In this document: piece after piece, positions 56,563 through 63,789 of the stretch
How positions within the stretch are numbered: the first letter of the stretch is position 1
Layout: each line of letters opens with the position of its first letter
Assembly: GCA_943787205.1 (NCBI GenBank)
Contig: CALSLN010000001.1
Location: 62,001-126,000, forward strand
Source: an uncultured Rhodospirillaceae bacterium
Lineage (GTDB): Bacteria > Pseudomonadota > Alphaproteobacteria > Rhodospirillales > Rhodospirillaceae
DNA length: 64,000 bases
Direction: 5' to 3'
Notes under the pieces: model-generated
Seen by the model: only the letters and a program-made list of their open reading frames with translations
Databases searched by the model: none
Told to the model about the DNA's origin: nothing
Position numbers and translations under genes: made by a program

Positions 56563-58017
56563 ATGACAGAGACTTTTGGCGATCGGCTCATGCTGATCAA
56601 TGGCGAGATGGTTGCCAGCGAAGGTGGGGAATGGGTCACCACTCTTAACCCTGCCAACGAGCAGCCGATTGGCCGAGTCCCGGCAGCCACGGCGGCGGAC
56701 GTCCGGGCTGCCGTCGCTGCCGCGAAAGCGGCGCAGCCGGCCTGGGCTGCCAAGTCTATCTTTGAACGGGGCGCCTTGCTGCGCGCCCTGGCGGCAAAAT
56801 TCCGCGAGCGTGCTGATGACGTGCTCACCATGGAAGCGACCGATACCGGCAACACCATCGCCAAGTTGGGCGCGGATGTTCAAATCGCAGCCGCCTACCT
56901 GGAATACTTCGCTGGTCTCGCCACCGAGATGAAGGGCGATACAGTGCCCGCGTCTCCTGGCAACATTCATTTCTCCCTGCGTGAACCTTTTGGCGTGGTG
57001 GCACGCATCGTGCCGTTCAACCATCCCTTCATGTTTGCGGGTGCGCATCTGGCCTCTCCTCTCACCGCTGGCAACACGGTGGTGATTAAAACACCTGAAA
57101 CCAGCCCCCTCACGGGATCGCTCTTGGCCGAGTGCTGCCGCGAGGTTTTGCCCCCCGGTGTGGTCAATATTGTCTCAGGCTTCGGGATGCCAGCGGGCGA
57201 TGCCCTGGTTCGTCACCCCGATATTCATCGTATTGGCTTCACTGGCTCGGTGCCGACCGGCTTGGCCATTCAACGCTCTGCGGCAGAGGTCAGCGTTAAA
57301 CATGTGTCGCTGGAACTGGGTGGCAAAAATCCACTCATCGTCTTCCCTGATGCAGATCTAGATAAAGTTGAAGAGGCGTCCATCGCCGGCATGAATTTCT
57401 CATGGGCCGGTCAGTCCTGTGGCTCCACCAGTCGCATCCTGGCCCATGAGAGTGTCTATGACGAACTGGTCGAGCGTGTCGCTGCCCGCACCGCTGCCGT
57501 GCGCATGGGCGACCCCCTTGATCCCGCTTCTGAAATGGGGCCGGTAAACTCAGAGGGCCATTACAAAAACGTGCTGAAATTTGTTGAGGCCGGGAAACGT
57601 GATGGCGCCAAGTTGGTCGCAGGCGGGGCTCGCCCCGAAGGCGAACAATTCAAACGCGGCTATTGGCTGCGTCCGACGGTGTTCGCTGACGCCACCATGG
57701 ATATGGAAGTCGCTCGCGAAGAAATCTTCGGCCCCGTGGTGTCCATGCTCAAGTGGTCGACGCGGGAAGAGGCCGTGCGCATGGCCAACGCCACAGACTA
57801 CGGCCTCACCGCCGCGATTTATACCAACAATCTGCAAGATGCCATGAAGACCGCGCAAGAGGTCGAAAGCGGCTACGTTTGGATCAATGGTGTTGCCCAA
57901 CATTACGTTGGCTTACCCTTTGGTGGCATGAAAAACTCGGGCCTAGGCGGCGAAGAAGCGCTAGAAGAACTGCTCAGTTATACCCGTACCAAAACCGTCA
58001 ACGTGTTGTTGTCTTAG
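56563..58017 (+). CDS. NAD(P)-dependent aldehyde dehydrogenase
   Basis: A 484-residue aldehyde dehydrogenase. VARIVPFNHPFMFAGAHLAS and the Rossmann GFTGSVPTGLAIQ, catalytic Glu in LELGGKNPLIVFPDAD, nucleophile Cys in FSWAGQSCGSTSRIL, and EIFGPVVSMLKW are all present. It oxidises an aldehyde to the acid in the cytoplasm, plausibly a product of the FAD oxidase upstream. A TAGAGGAACG sequence precedes the ATG. The monooxygenase follows after 8 bases. Confidence 0.94.
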   Translation: MTETFGDRLMLINGEMVASEGGEWVTTLNPANEQPIGRVPAATAADVRAAVAAAKAAQPAWAAKSIFERGALLRALAAKFRERADDVLTMEATDTGNTIAKLGADVQIAAAYLEYFAGLATEMKGDTVPASPGNIHFSLREPFGVVARIVPFNHPFMFAGAHLASPLTAGNTVVIKTPETSPLTGSLLAECCREVLPPGVVNIVSGFGMPAGDALVRHPDIHRIGFTGSVPTGLAIQRSAAEVSVKHVSLELGGKNPLIVFPDADLDKVEEASIAGMNFSWAGQSCGSTSRILAHESVYDELVERVAARTAAVRMGDPLDPASEMGPVNSEGHYKNVLKFVEAGKRDGAKLVAGGARPEGEQFKRGYWLRPTVFADATMDMEVAREEIFGPVVSMLKWSTREEAVRMANATDYGLTAAIYTNNLQDAMKTAQEVESGYVWINGVAQHYVGLPFGGMKNSGLGGEEALEELLSYTRTKTVNVLLS

Positions 58018-58025
58018 GATCACGA

Positions 58026-59273
58026 ATGCCGACACCCAACCAAGAAACCGATCGCATCATTATTGTCGGCGGTGGCCCCGTCGGGATGATCACCGCCCTG
58101 CGTTTAGCGCAGCTGGATATTCCCGTGGTGGTGCTCGATGCCCAGGCGGAAACGCCCACCGCCCACCGTGCTGCGACCACCCATTCTTCGACGCTCGACC
58201 TGTTAGATATAGTTGGGCTGACCGATACGATTATCGAGCAAGGGTTAACCGCACGCTATTTTCAATACCGCTACCGCACGACCAATGAAGTGTTTGCGGA
58301 ATTTGATTTCGGACGCTTGGCCGAAGAAAGCAACCATCCATACGCGGTACAGTTAGAGCAGCATAAGACGGTGGCGATCGCCTTGGCCGCCGCCGAGAAA
58401 TTCCCACACTTTGAATTTCATCGCGAACGCACGGTGACAGACGTCGTTAACGAAACGGATTACGCCGAAGTCGTGACGGAGACACCGGATGGGAGCCAGC
58501 AAACCTGGCGCGGCCGTTACGTCATCGGTTGCGATGGTGGTCGCTCTACCGTGCGTAAATCTCAGGGCATCGGCTTCCCGGGCTTCACCTGGGAAGAACG
58601 CTTCATCATTGTTGCGTCTTATTTTGACTACGAATCGGCGGACAACTACCGCTACCGTAACTACCTGGCAGACCCAGGGCAGTGGTGCTCGGTATTCAAG
58701 ATTCCAGGACCCGACGACCCAGACAACAAAAACGGCATGTGGCGCAACCTGTTTCCCGTCATCACCGATGACCCGGATGATGTGGTCACGTCTGAGCCCT
58801 ACATCCGCAATATGATCAACACCTGTTTCCCCTATGCCAAAGATCTAGAGATCGTGCACAGCAATCTCTATTCCGTGCATCAGCGGGTGGCCGACAGTTT
58901 TCATAAAAACCGAATCATGCTGGCGGGCGATGCTGGGCATATCAACAATCCACTCGGCGGTATGGGTATGAACTCGGGCATTGCTGATGGCCTCAACCTG
59001 GCAGAGAAGGTGGGTCAGGTCTGGCGCGGCGACGTCACGGACGACCAAGCCTTGTTTGCTCAGTATGACCGGCAACGCCGTCCCTTGGCGCAGAAGTATG
59101 TCCAGGCGCAGTCCATTCAAAACAAAGAGACCCTTCAGGCCAAAGACCCAGAGAAAGCCACGGCGCGCTTTGAAGAGATGCGTAAAACGGCCGAAGACCC
59201 CAAACGCCACAAAGCGTTTCTGATGAACGCTTCACTCATCAACATGGTGCGGGAAGCGGCGGCAATCGAGTAA
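58026..59273 (+). CDS. FAD-dependent phenol/aromatic monooxygenase (MhpA/PheA-TfdB type)
   Basis: A 415-residue class A flavin monooxygenase. The FAD motif is IIIVGGGPVGMITALRLAQL, the DG motif is YVIGCDGGRSTVRKSQG and the GD motif is MLAGDAGHINNPLGGMGMNS. It is shorter than MhpA and lacks the thioredoxin-like C-terminal domain. The ATG at 58026 was chosen because the FAD motif follows directly; the frame is open further upstream but overlaps the aldehyde dehydrogenase. It should hydroxylate a ring using NAD(P)H and O2. The transporter overlaps its stop (TAATG). Confidence 0.92.
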   Translation: MPTPNQETDRIIIVGGGPVGMITALRLAQLDIPVVVLDAQAETPTAHRAATTHSSTLDLLDIVGLTDTIIEQGLTARYFQYRYRTTNEVFAEFDFGRLAEESNHPYAVQLEQHKTVAIALAAAEKFPHFEFHRERTVTDVVNETDYAEVVTETPDGSQQTWRGRYVIGCDGGRSTVRKSQGIGFPGFTWEERFIIVASYFDYESADNYRYRNYLADPGQWCSVFKIPGPDDPDNKNGMWRNLFPVITDDPDDVVTSEPYIRNMINTCFPYAKDLEIVHSNLYSVHQRVADSFHKNRIMLAGDAGHINNPLGGMGMNSGIADGLNLAEKVGQVWRGDVTDDQALFAQYDRQRRPLAQKYVQAQSIQNKETLQAKDPEKATARFEEMRKTAEDPKRHKAFLMNASLINMVREAAAIE

Positions 59274-60169
59274 TGAGTTCGCAAAGTTCGATCGTCGAGG
59301 GGTCATCCAAGACCGCCGCTATTGTCACCATGTGTGCCGGCGTTTTGTTTTTGGCAACGAACGATGCCATCGTGAAATGGTTGGTCACCCGGTACGATCC
59401 GTTTCAAATAGTCTTCGTTCGGAGTCTGATAGCGCTGCCCATCATCGTGACGCTTGTGTGTCTCATTGAGAGCCCCAAAGCTTTGCGGTCCGCGCGGTTA
59501 CCCATTCATGCGTTGCGCGGGGTGCTGGGTGTTGGCGCCTCTTTCGCGTTTATTCTTAGTCTTAAAAGTTTACCCCTGGCAGAAGCGACGGCCTTGGTTT
59601 TTGCGTCTCCCCTTGTCGTGGCTGGTTTGTCGGCACCTCTTCTGAAAGAGCACGTTGGCTGGGCACGCGCTGCTGCGATTGTTGTGGGGTTCATTGGTGT
59701 GCTCATCATCGTGCAGCCTGGGGCAGCAACGTTCCAGGTCGCCTCATTACTCGCGGTCGGGGCATCCGTTCTCTACGCATTGGTTATGCTGAGCGCGCGG
59801 TGGATCGACAAGCGCGACAGTATTTGGACCATGATGCTGTACATGACGTTGTTTGCCGCTTTGTTGTCTGCCTTTACGGTTTTTACGGCGTGGCCGACTC
59901 CCGAATTTGCTGATCTCCTTCTTTTTGTGGGCACTGCCGTAGCCGGCACGCTGGGTCTCACGCTCATAAGCCAGGCATTCCGCATGGCCCCGGCTGCCGT
60001 CGTTGCGCCATACGATTACACGGCGCTCATCTGGGCAAGTTTTCTAGGCTGGATGATATGGGGCGTGGTGCCAGGGCTTTGGACCTACGTCGGCGCTGCT
60101 GTGATCATCGCAGGCGGAACCTACTTGATATACTCAGAGCCAAACTCCGAGACTGGAACACCAAGCTAG
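59273..60169 (+). CDS. EamA/DMT family transporter
   Basis: A 298-residue protein with ten predicted membrane helices in two EamA repeats. MCAGVLFLATNDAIVKWLV and SLKSLPLAEATALVFASPLV belong to the first; SLLAVGASVLYALVMLSARW and APYDYTALIWASFLGWMIWG to the second. Such proteins export or import small metabolites. It is translationally coupled to the monooxygenase by a one-base TAATG overlap and ends the cluster, before a double hairpin. Confidence 0.9.
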   Translation: MSSQSSIVEGSSKTAAIVTMCAGVLFLATNDAIVKWLVTRYDPFQIVFVRSLIALPIIVTLVCLIESPKALRSARLPIHALRGVLGVGASFAFILSLKSLPLAEATALVFASPLVVAGLSAPLLKEHVGWARAAAIVVGFIGVLIIVQPGAATFQVASLLAVGASVLYALVMLSARWIDKRDSIWTMMLYMTLFAALLSAFTVFTAWPTPEFADLLLFVGTAVAGTLGLTLISQAFRMAPAAVVAPYDYTALIWASFLGWMIWGVVPGLWTYVGAAVIIAGGTYLIYSEPNSETGTPS

Positions 60170-60193
60170 CTAAGGCGTTCGGGGTGTTAGCAT

Positions 60194-60249
60194 CTGGGCC
60201 CACACAGGGGGAGTGCGGGCCCAGGCCGGTCACCGAGAGGGGGCTCGGT
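60194..60249. terminator. Double hairpin between convergent genes
   Basis: Two stems stand between the transporter and the AhpD-like gene. CTGGGCCC pairs with GGGCCCAG (60194-60201 with 60217-60224). ACCGAG pairs with CTCGGT (60232-60237 with 60244-60249), the last base lying in the stop codon of the minus-strand gene. Together they suit a two-way terminator. No long T run is present. Confidence 0.6.
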
Positions 60250-60815
60250 TAAGCGGCGACGGCTAAGTCAGGCGACCACGCGTTTGGCGCAAAGGCGTCG
60301 TCGACTTTCGTTTCGGCGATGTGGTTGGTGTAGTTCGATAACACTTTCATGCTGGTCCCGAGGATAACCTCGAGCACGTTTTGTTGCGTGTAGCCCGCGT
60401 CGATGAACGTCAGCACCTGCTGTTCAGATGGCCACCCACGAGTCTCGTTGATCACTGCCGCAAACGTCCGCAAGGCTTCAAGCTTGGCATCCGCAATCGG
60501 GGTGTTGGTGCGCAACGCCTCAATCACATCGTCAGGCACTTTTTTCATTTGGGAAATCGTCGTATGCGCCGCCATGCAATAGACACAGCCGTTTAGGCGG
60601 TTGTTGGTCATCAAAACAATCTGGCGCTCTGTTTCGCTCAGGTCGGATTTGTCGAAAATCCCGGCGATCGTCAAATAGCCTTCCAAAAGCGCTGGCGCGG
60701 TCGCCATGGTGCCCAGGAGGTTCGGTACAAAGCCGAAGGCGTCTTTTGCGCCCTGCAGAAGGGGCTTCGCGGCATCGGGGGCAGAGTCGAGTGTGTGTGT
60801 TGCAAAATCAGTCAT
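60249..60815 (-). CDS. Carboxymuconolactone decarboxylase/AhpD-like protein
   Basis: A 188-residue protein of the CMD/AhpD alkylhydroperoxidase family. The CxxC-(x3)-H motif NGCVYCMAAHTTI carries the redox cysteines. The N-terminal GAKDAFGFVPNLLGTMATAP is typical of the peroxidase-related branch. It could reduce peroxides or act in protocatechuate breakdown; the CxxC favours redox activity. It is divergent from a TetR regulator, with a palindrome 33 bases before its ATG. Confidence 0.9.
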   Translation of the reverse strand: MTDFATHTLDSAPDAAKPLLQGAKDAFGFVPNLLGTMATAPALLEGYLTIAGIFDKSDLSETERQIVLMTNNRLNGCVYCMAAHTTISQMKKVPDDVIEALRTNTPIADAKLEALRTFAAVINETRGWPSEQQVLTFIDAGYTQQNVLEVILGTSMKVLSNYTNHIAETKVDDAFAPNAWSPDLAVAA

Positions 60816-60847
60816 GGGTCATATCCCTCATTGGTTTGTAAAAGTAT

Positions 60848-60869
60848 GTTTATAACGATTGGTATAAAC
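60848..60869. promoter_or_regulatory. Palindrome, candidate TetR operator
   Basis: GTTTATA and TATAAAC are perfect 7-bp arms around an 8-base centre (ACGATTGG), giving 18 of 22 symmetric positions. The octamer CGATTGGT recurs at 60890-60897, 34 bases on, within ACCGATTGGT. The element sits 33 bases before the AhpD-like start, in the gap shared with the TetR gene. Position and symmetry suggest TetR-family control. Confidence 0.5.
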
Positions 60870-60989
60870 AATGATTAGCTAGTCTAAACCGATTGGTCAA
60901 CACTAAATGACACAAATGCAGAATTATTTTGAACGAACGGTCTAAACCCCCTATGCTTTCCCCACACTTCAACAGGAAAGCCGCTTGTT

Positions 60990-61574
60990 ATGCCTTGGGA
61001 AAAATCATTCGATCTTGATGCCGCCGTTGATCGCGCCACCGAAGTTTTCTGGGCGAAAGGCTATGAGCCGACGTCTATCTCAGACCTTGTGGACGGCATG
61101 GGTATCAACAAGGGCAGCCTGTACAACGCGTTCGGCAGCAAGAAAGAGCTCTTTAAACGCGTCTTCTTGAAATACGACCAAGATCATAGGCATGCGACCT
61201 TTGCCCGGCTTGAAAACATCGATGATCCGAAAGTCGCCATCGCAACGCTGTTTGACTCTTTGATTGAGGATTGCGCTGCAGACAAAGATCGCAAGGGCTG
61301 CCTCCTGGCCAACACGGCCCTTGAACTGCCCAACCATTCCGACGACATCAAAGAAATGGTGAACGACGCGTTCGGGGAGATCGAGTCGTTCTTTAAACGT
61401 GCGATCACCAAAGGCCATAAGCGCGGTACCATCCCGCAATGCGTTAAGGCCAAAGATACGGCGAAGGCGTTGTTGTCCATGGTTGTTGGGCTGCGCGTGT
61501 TGTCACGCGGTATTTTTGACGCTGCGAGTGTGAAGGCGGTCAAGAAAAGCGCGTTGCGGCTTATTTCAGAATAG
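60990..61574 (+). CDS. TetR/AcrR family transcriptional regulator
   Basis: A 194-residue regulator. The helix-turn-helix lies in AVDRATEVFWAKGYEPTSIS to LVDGMGINKGSLYNAFGSKK, and a TetR_C-type ligand domain follows (RKGCLLANTALELPNHSDD). Its form is close to regulators of the YxaF/AcrR group that respond to small xenobiotics. It is divergent from the AhpD-like gene and likely represses it through the palindrome in between. Confidence 0.9.
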   Translation: MPWEKSFDLDAAVDRATEVFWAKGYEPTSISDLVDGMGINKGSLYNAFGSKKELFKRVFLKYDQDHRHATFARLENIDDPKVAIATLFDSLIEDCAADKDRKGCLLANTALELPNHSDDIKEMVNDAFGEIESFFKRAITKGHKRGTIPQCVKAKDTAKALLSMVVGLRVLSRGIFDAASVKAVKKSALRLISE

Positions 61575-61613
61575 CCACTTTGCGCTTCAAACTATCTCGT
61601 CTTTCGTTAAATC

Positions 61614-62183
61614 TTATGGTCCATGGGGTTTTCCCATTTCCAGAATAGTCACCGCGCGCCAGCCAGCGTCTTCAAGCCGCAGCACGTAGGTTGAGTTGAT
61701 TGTGTTCGCGACTGTTCCATCTTCTTTCGATAGGTCCCATCTCAAGCGCGCAAAGGCAAAATGATCCGAGAGCTGCGTGATGGTGTAATCAGACAACACC
61801 AATGCAGTGATGCCCCGTCCGTCTAACCCTGTGAAAAAGCCCGAGAGCAGTTCCTGTTGTTCCGTCTTGCCGGTCATCACGTAGGACTCGCCCCTGTACG
61901 GAATGCTGGTGACTTCGTTGCTATAAAACGCAGCCACAGCTTCGGCAGAGAGTGATGCGGATGCTGCGCCGTAGCGTTCAGCAAACTCATGCGGCGTAGC
62001 TGGCATGAGGCCGATGTTAGAATCCGTCTGTTGTGCTGCGGAGGGGGTCGTTCCCAGAAAAACCATGATCACCGATAGGCCGCACGCGAAGCAAAAAGTC
62101 GTAAGCTGCCGTATCAAGCCTCGGTTCGCCCGCCTTGAAAACGCATTTAGTGAGGGCGTTGTTTTTGTGCGACGGGTGTTCAT
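61614..62183 (-). CDS. Exported NTF2-like (SgcJ/EcaC, DUF4440-type) protein
   Basis: About 189 residues. A long basic N-terminus leads to a signal sequence or anchor (TTFCFACGLSVIMVFLGTTPSAAQ), then an NTF2/SnoaL-like domain: ERYGAASASLSAEAVAAFYS, TSIPYRGESYVMTGKTEQQE and TYVLRLEDAGWRAVTILEMG. The domain forms a cone-shaped ligand pocket; the function is unknown. The ATG at 62183 follows GAGAGG; an upstream frame overlaps the divergent nsrR region and was not used. Confidence 0.75.
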   Translation of the reverse strand: MNTRRTKTTPSLNAFSRRANRGLIRQLTTFCFACGLSVIMVFLGTTPSAAQQTDSNIGLMPATPHEFAERYGAASASLSAEAVAAFYSNEVTSIPYRGESYVMTGKTEQQELLSGFFTGLDGRGITALVLSDYTITQLSDHFAFARLRWDLSKEDGTVANTINSTYVLRLEDAGWRAVTILEMGKPHGP

Positions 62184-62301
62184 TCCTGGGCAGTCCTCTC
62201 GTAGCTGTGCTGAGTCGGGTGTCATCAGATATAAGTCTTGTAAGTGTAGAAGGTGGGGGCTGGAATGTCGCCCCATCTGCCTTGCCTAAAACCGATACGC
62301 C

Positions 62302-62312
62302 AGATACATCTT
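62302..62312. promoter_or_regulatory. Candidate NsrR half-site upstream of nsrR
   Basis: AGATACATCTT matches the right half of the NsrR operator (consensus right arm A-A-A-T-R-C-A-T-C-T-T) at all but two positions. It lies 40 bases before the nsrR start. The left half is not conserved. Single half-sites are known to be used by NsrR in E. coli, so autoregulation is possible. Confidence 0.35.
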
Positions 62313-62351
62313 TACGGGTTGAATTCGCTAAACCAATCGGGATGGATTGCC

Positions 62352-62786
62352 ATGCGCCTTACGCAATACACAGACTATTCACTCCGCGTGCTCATGTACT
62401 TGGGGCTCAAGCAAGATGAGTTGTCGACCATCAAAGAGATCGCCGCGCGATATAAAATTTCCGAGAACCATCTCATGAAGGTGGTGCATCAATTGGGTAA
62501 GCATGGGTTCATCGAAACCACTCGTGGTCGCAACGGCGGTATTCGCTTAGCCGTCGCCCCTAAGCACATCAATGTCGGCGATGTGGTGCGAAAGTGCGAA
62601 GACGATTTGCGTGTGGTGGAGTGTTTCGACGCCGATACCAACACCTGTCCGATTGCAGATGTTTGTGGCCTTGCCGGGATCGTCGGCGAAGCCCTCAACG
62701 CCATGCTCGCCGTCTTTGATAAAAAAACCTTGGCCGATGTGCTGAAGAAAAGTCCGGGCGTCGGCCCGACGCTTGGCCTCGTTTAA
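62352..62786 (+). CDS. nsrR: Rrf2 family nitric-oxide-sensing repressor NsrR
   Basis: A 144-residue Rrf2 protein. MRLTQYTDYSLRVLMYLGL and KISENHLMKVVHQLGKHGFI form the winged helix with the family start. The cluster-binding cysteines are in VECFDADTNTCPIADVCGL (C-x7-C-x5-C), the NsrR pattern rather than IscR's. NsrR holds an Fe-S cluster that reacts with NO and releases DNA. The ATG at 62352 fits the conserved start MRLT. It converges on YeaR-like and globin genes preceded by two NsrR-type sites, which supports the call. Confidence 0.9.
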   Translation: MRLTQYTDYSLRVLMYLGLKQDELSTIKEIAARYKISENHLMKVVHQLGKHGFIETTRGRNGGIRLAVAPKHINVGDVVRKCEDDLRVVECFDADTNTCPIADVCGLAGIVGEALNAMLAVFDKKTLADVLKKSPGVGPTLGLV

Positions 62787-62787
62787 C

Positions 62788-63126
62788 TCACGTAGTCGGC
62801 GCAGCGGCCGAGTAAAACTCGACATGAAACCGAGTGTCTTCACCCTCTAGCCGAACGTGGTGCAGTTCAGTTGGTGCAACAAAGCCTGGCTCGTCTGGGG
62901 TCAGCGTAAACGACGCGTTCGCGCCATCGATGGTGTAGTGCACCTCACCTTGCTCGACGACAATGAGACCCCATACGCCTGCCTTGGTCGCGTGGGCGGC
63001 CTTAAGGCCGTCTGGCAAAGAGGCGCGGTCGAAGGTCGGCGTCTTCTTGTGAGAGGTAAAGCCAGCAGGAATGCGATCCCGGCCCAAGCCGCCACGCGGG
63101 TTATTTGAAAGCGTGCTTTCGGTCAT
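62788..63126 (-). CDS. DUF1971 (YeaR/TehB-like cupin) protein
   Basis: A 112-residue cupin-like protein. RIPAGFTSHKKTPTFDRASL, AHATKAGVWGLIVVEQGEVH and ELHHVRLEGEDTRFHVEFY match the DUF1971/YeaR family. E. coli yeaR is repressed by NsrR and induced by nitrate and NO. Its start overlaps the end of the globin gene by 4 bases, so both are read from the promoter carrying the NsrR-type sites. The molecular role of YeaR proteins is unknown. Confidence 0.88.
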   Translation of the reverse strand: MTESTLSNNPRGGLGRDRIPAGFTSHKKTPTFDRASLPDGLKAAHATKAGVWGLIVVEQGEVHYTIDGANASFTLTPDEPGFVAPTELHHVRLEGEDTRFHVEFYSAAAPTT

Positions 63127-63584
63127 GCTGTTTGCCTCGTCTCTTCGCTGAGTTTGGGCGCGCGACAGAACATGGCTAACTTCAAGCTCTCGGCGATGCG
63201 CTCGGCGCGCGTGGTGAGAAACACTTTGGCCTCTGGCGTGGGGGCGAGGTCTTCCAAAGTCTCACGAAACAGGGTGAGCCAAATTTGAAAATCGTCCGGC
63301 GTAACACCAACAAGCCCTTGATGAGTTTTTACGGGTGAGCCCTTGAAGCGCCCGTCGGAAAAAACAATCGCACCCCAAAAGGCTTTCATCTTCGGCAGGT
63401 GTGTGTCCCATCGTTCGCCAATCACACCGTCGAATATGGGGCTGAGGCGCGGGTCTTGTTTTACGCGTCCATAGAAGTTGTCGACGATCAGATCAATGAG
63501 TGAGTCATCGATACCCATCCGGTTCGCGTCGGTCATGGCGCGTCGGCGTTTCTCTGCCGCGAAAGAGTGAACCGGAAAACTCAT
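63123..63584 (-). CDS. Group III truncated haemoglobin
   Basis: About 153 residues. The globin core shows IDDSLIDLIVDNFYGRVKQD, SPIFDGVIGERWDTHLPKMK, AFWGAIVFSDGRFKGSPVKT, the proximal-His region HQGLVGVTPDDFQIWLTLFR and a C-terminal ERIAESLKLAM. This is the TrHb3 (CtrHb-like) family, tied to NO or nitrosative stress. The ATG at 63584 has AGAGG upstream and lies 12 bases from an NsrR-like site; the longer frame would begin in the GTGGGT repeat, giving a His-Pro run, and is not credible. Confidence 0.88.
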   Translation of the reverse strand: MSFPVHSFAAEKRRRAMTDANRMGIDDSLIDLIVDNFYGRVKQDPRLSPIFDGVIGERWDTHLPKMKAFWGAIVFSDGRFKGSPVKTHQGLVGVTPDDFQIWLTLFRETLEDLAPTPEAKVFLTTRAERIAESLKLAMFCRAPKLSEETRQTA

Positions 63585-63595
63585 AAAACCTCTAT

Positions 63596-63618
63596 AAGAT
63601 GTATATAATATACATAAT
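63596..63618. promoter_or_regulatory. NsrR-type operator 1 upstream of globin
   Basis: A 23-bp near-palindrome beginning AAGATGTATAT and ending ATATACATAAT, centred on one A. It agrees with the NsrR consensus (AAGATGYATTT-N-AAATRCATCTT) at 18 of 22 defined positions. It sits between the globin start and its expected promoter. Confidence 0.7.
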
Positions 63619-63633
63619 ATAACACGTCTCATT

Positions 63634-63656
63634 AAGCAATATTGTAAATACATCTT
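63634..63656. promoter_or_regulatory. NsrR-type operator 2 upstream of globin
   Basis: A second 23-bp match whose right half AAATACATCTT fits the NsrR half-site exactly and whose left half (AAGCAATATTG) is degenerate, again 18 of 22. Its centre is 38 bp from that of operator 1. Two sites in front of one operon suggest tight repression. Confidence 0.65.
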
Positions 63657-63658
63657 AT

Positions 63659-63685
63659 GTGGGTGTGGGTGTGGGTGTGGGTGTG
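63659..63685. repeat. GTGGGT hexanucleotide microsatellite
   Basis: Four and a half perfect copies of GTGGGT lie 2 bases beyond NsrR-type operator 2, upstream of the globin gene. On the minus strand it reads CACCCA-type repeats. Copy number could vary by slipped-strand mispairing. Confidence 0.9.
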
Positions 63686-63789
63686 AGCGCATACGGCGCT
63701 ATCAGGTGGATGATGCGCCCATCGGCGTTTGACCCAAGCCCGGCACAGGAGTCTACTCCGAGCCGCTGTGGAATTGGGAGTGAGATACG

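Noticed and set aside
57753-58025. N-terminal extension of the FAD monooxygenase
   Set aside because: This stretch lies inside the aldehyde dehydrogenase gene in another frame; the FAD motif starts right after the ATG at 58026.
63586-63692. Longer globin N-terminus with a His-Pro repeat
   Set aside because: The frame runs through the GTGGGT microsatellite and both NsrR-type sites; the ATG at 63584 has a ribosome-binding site and fits the family.
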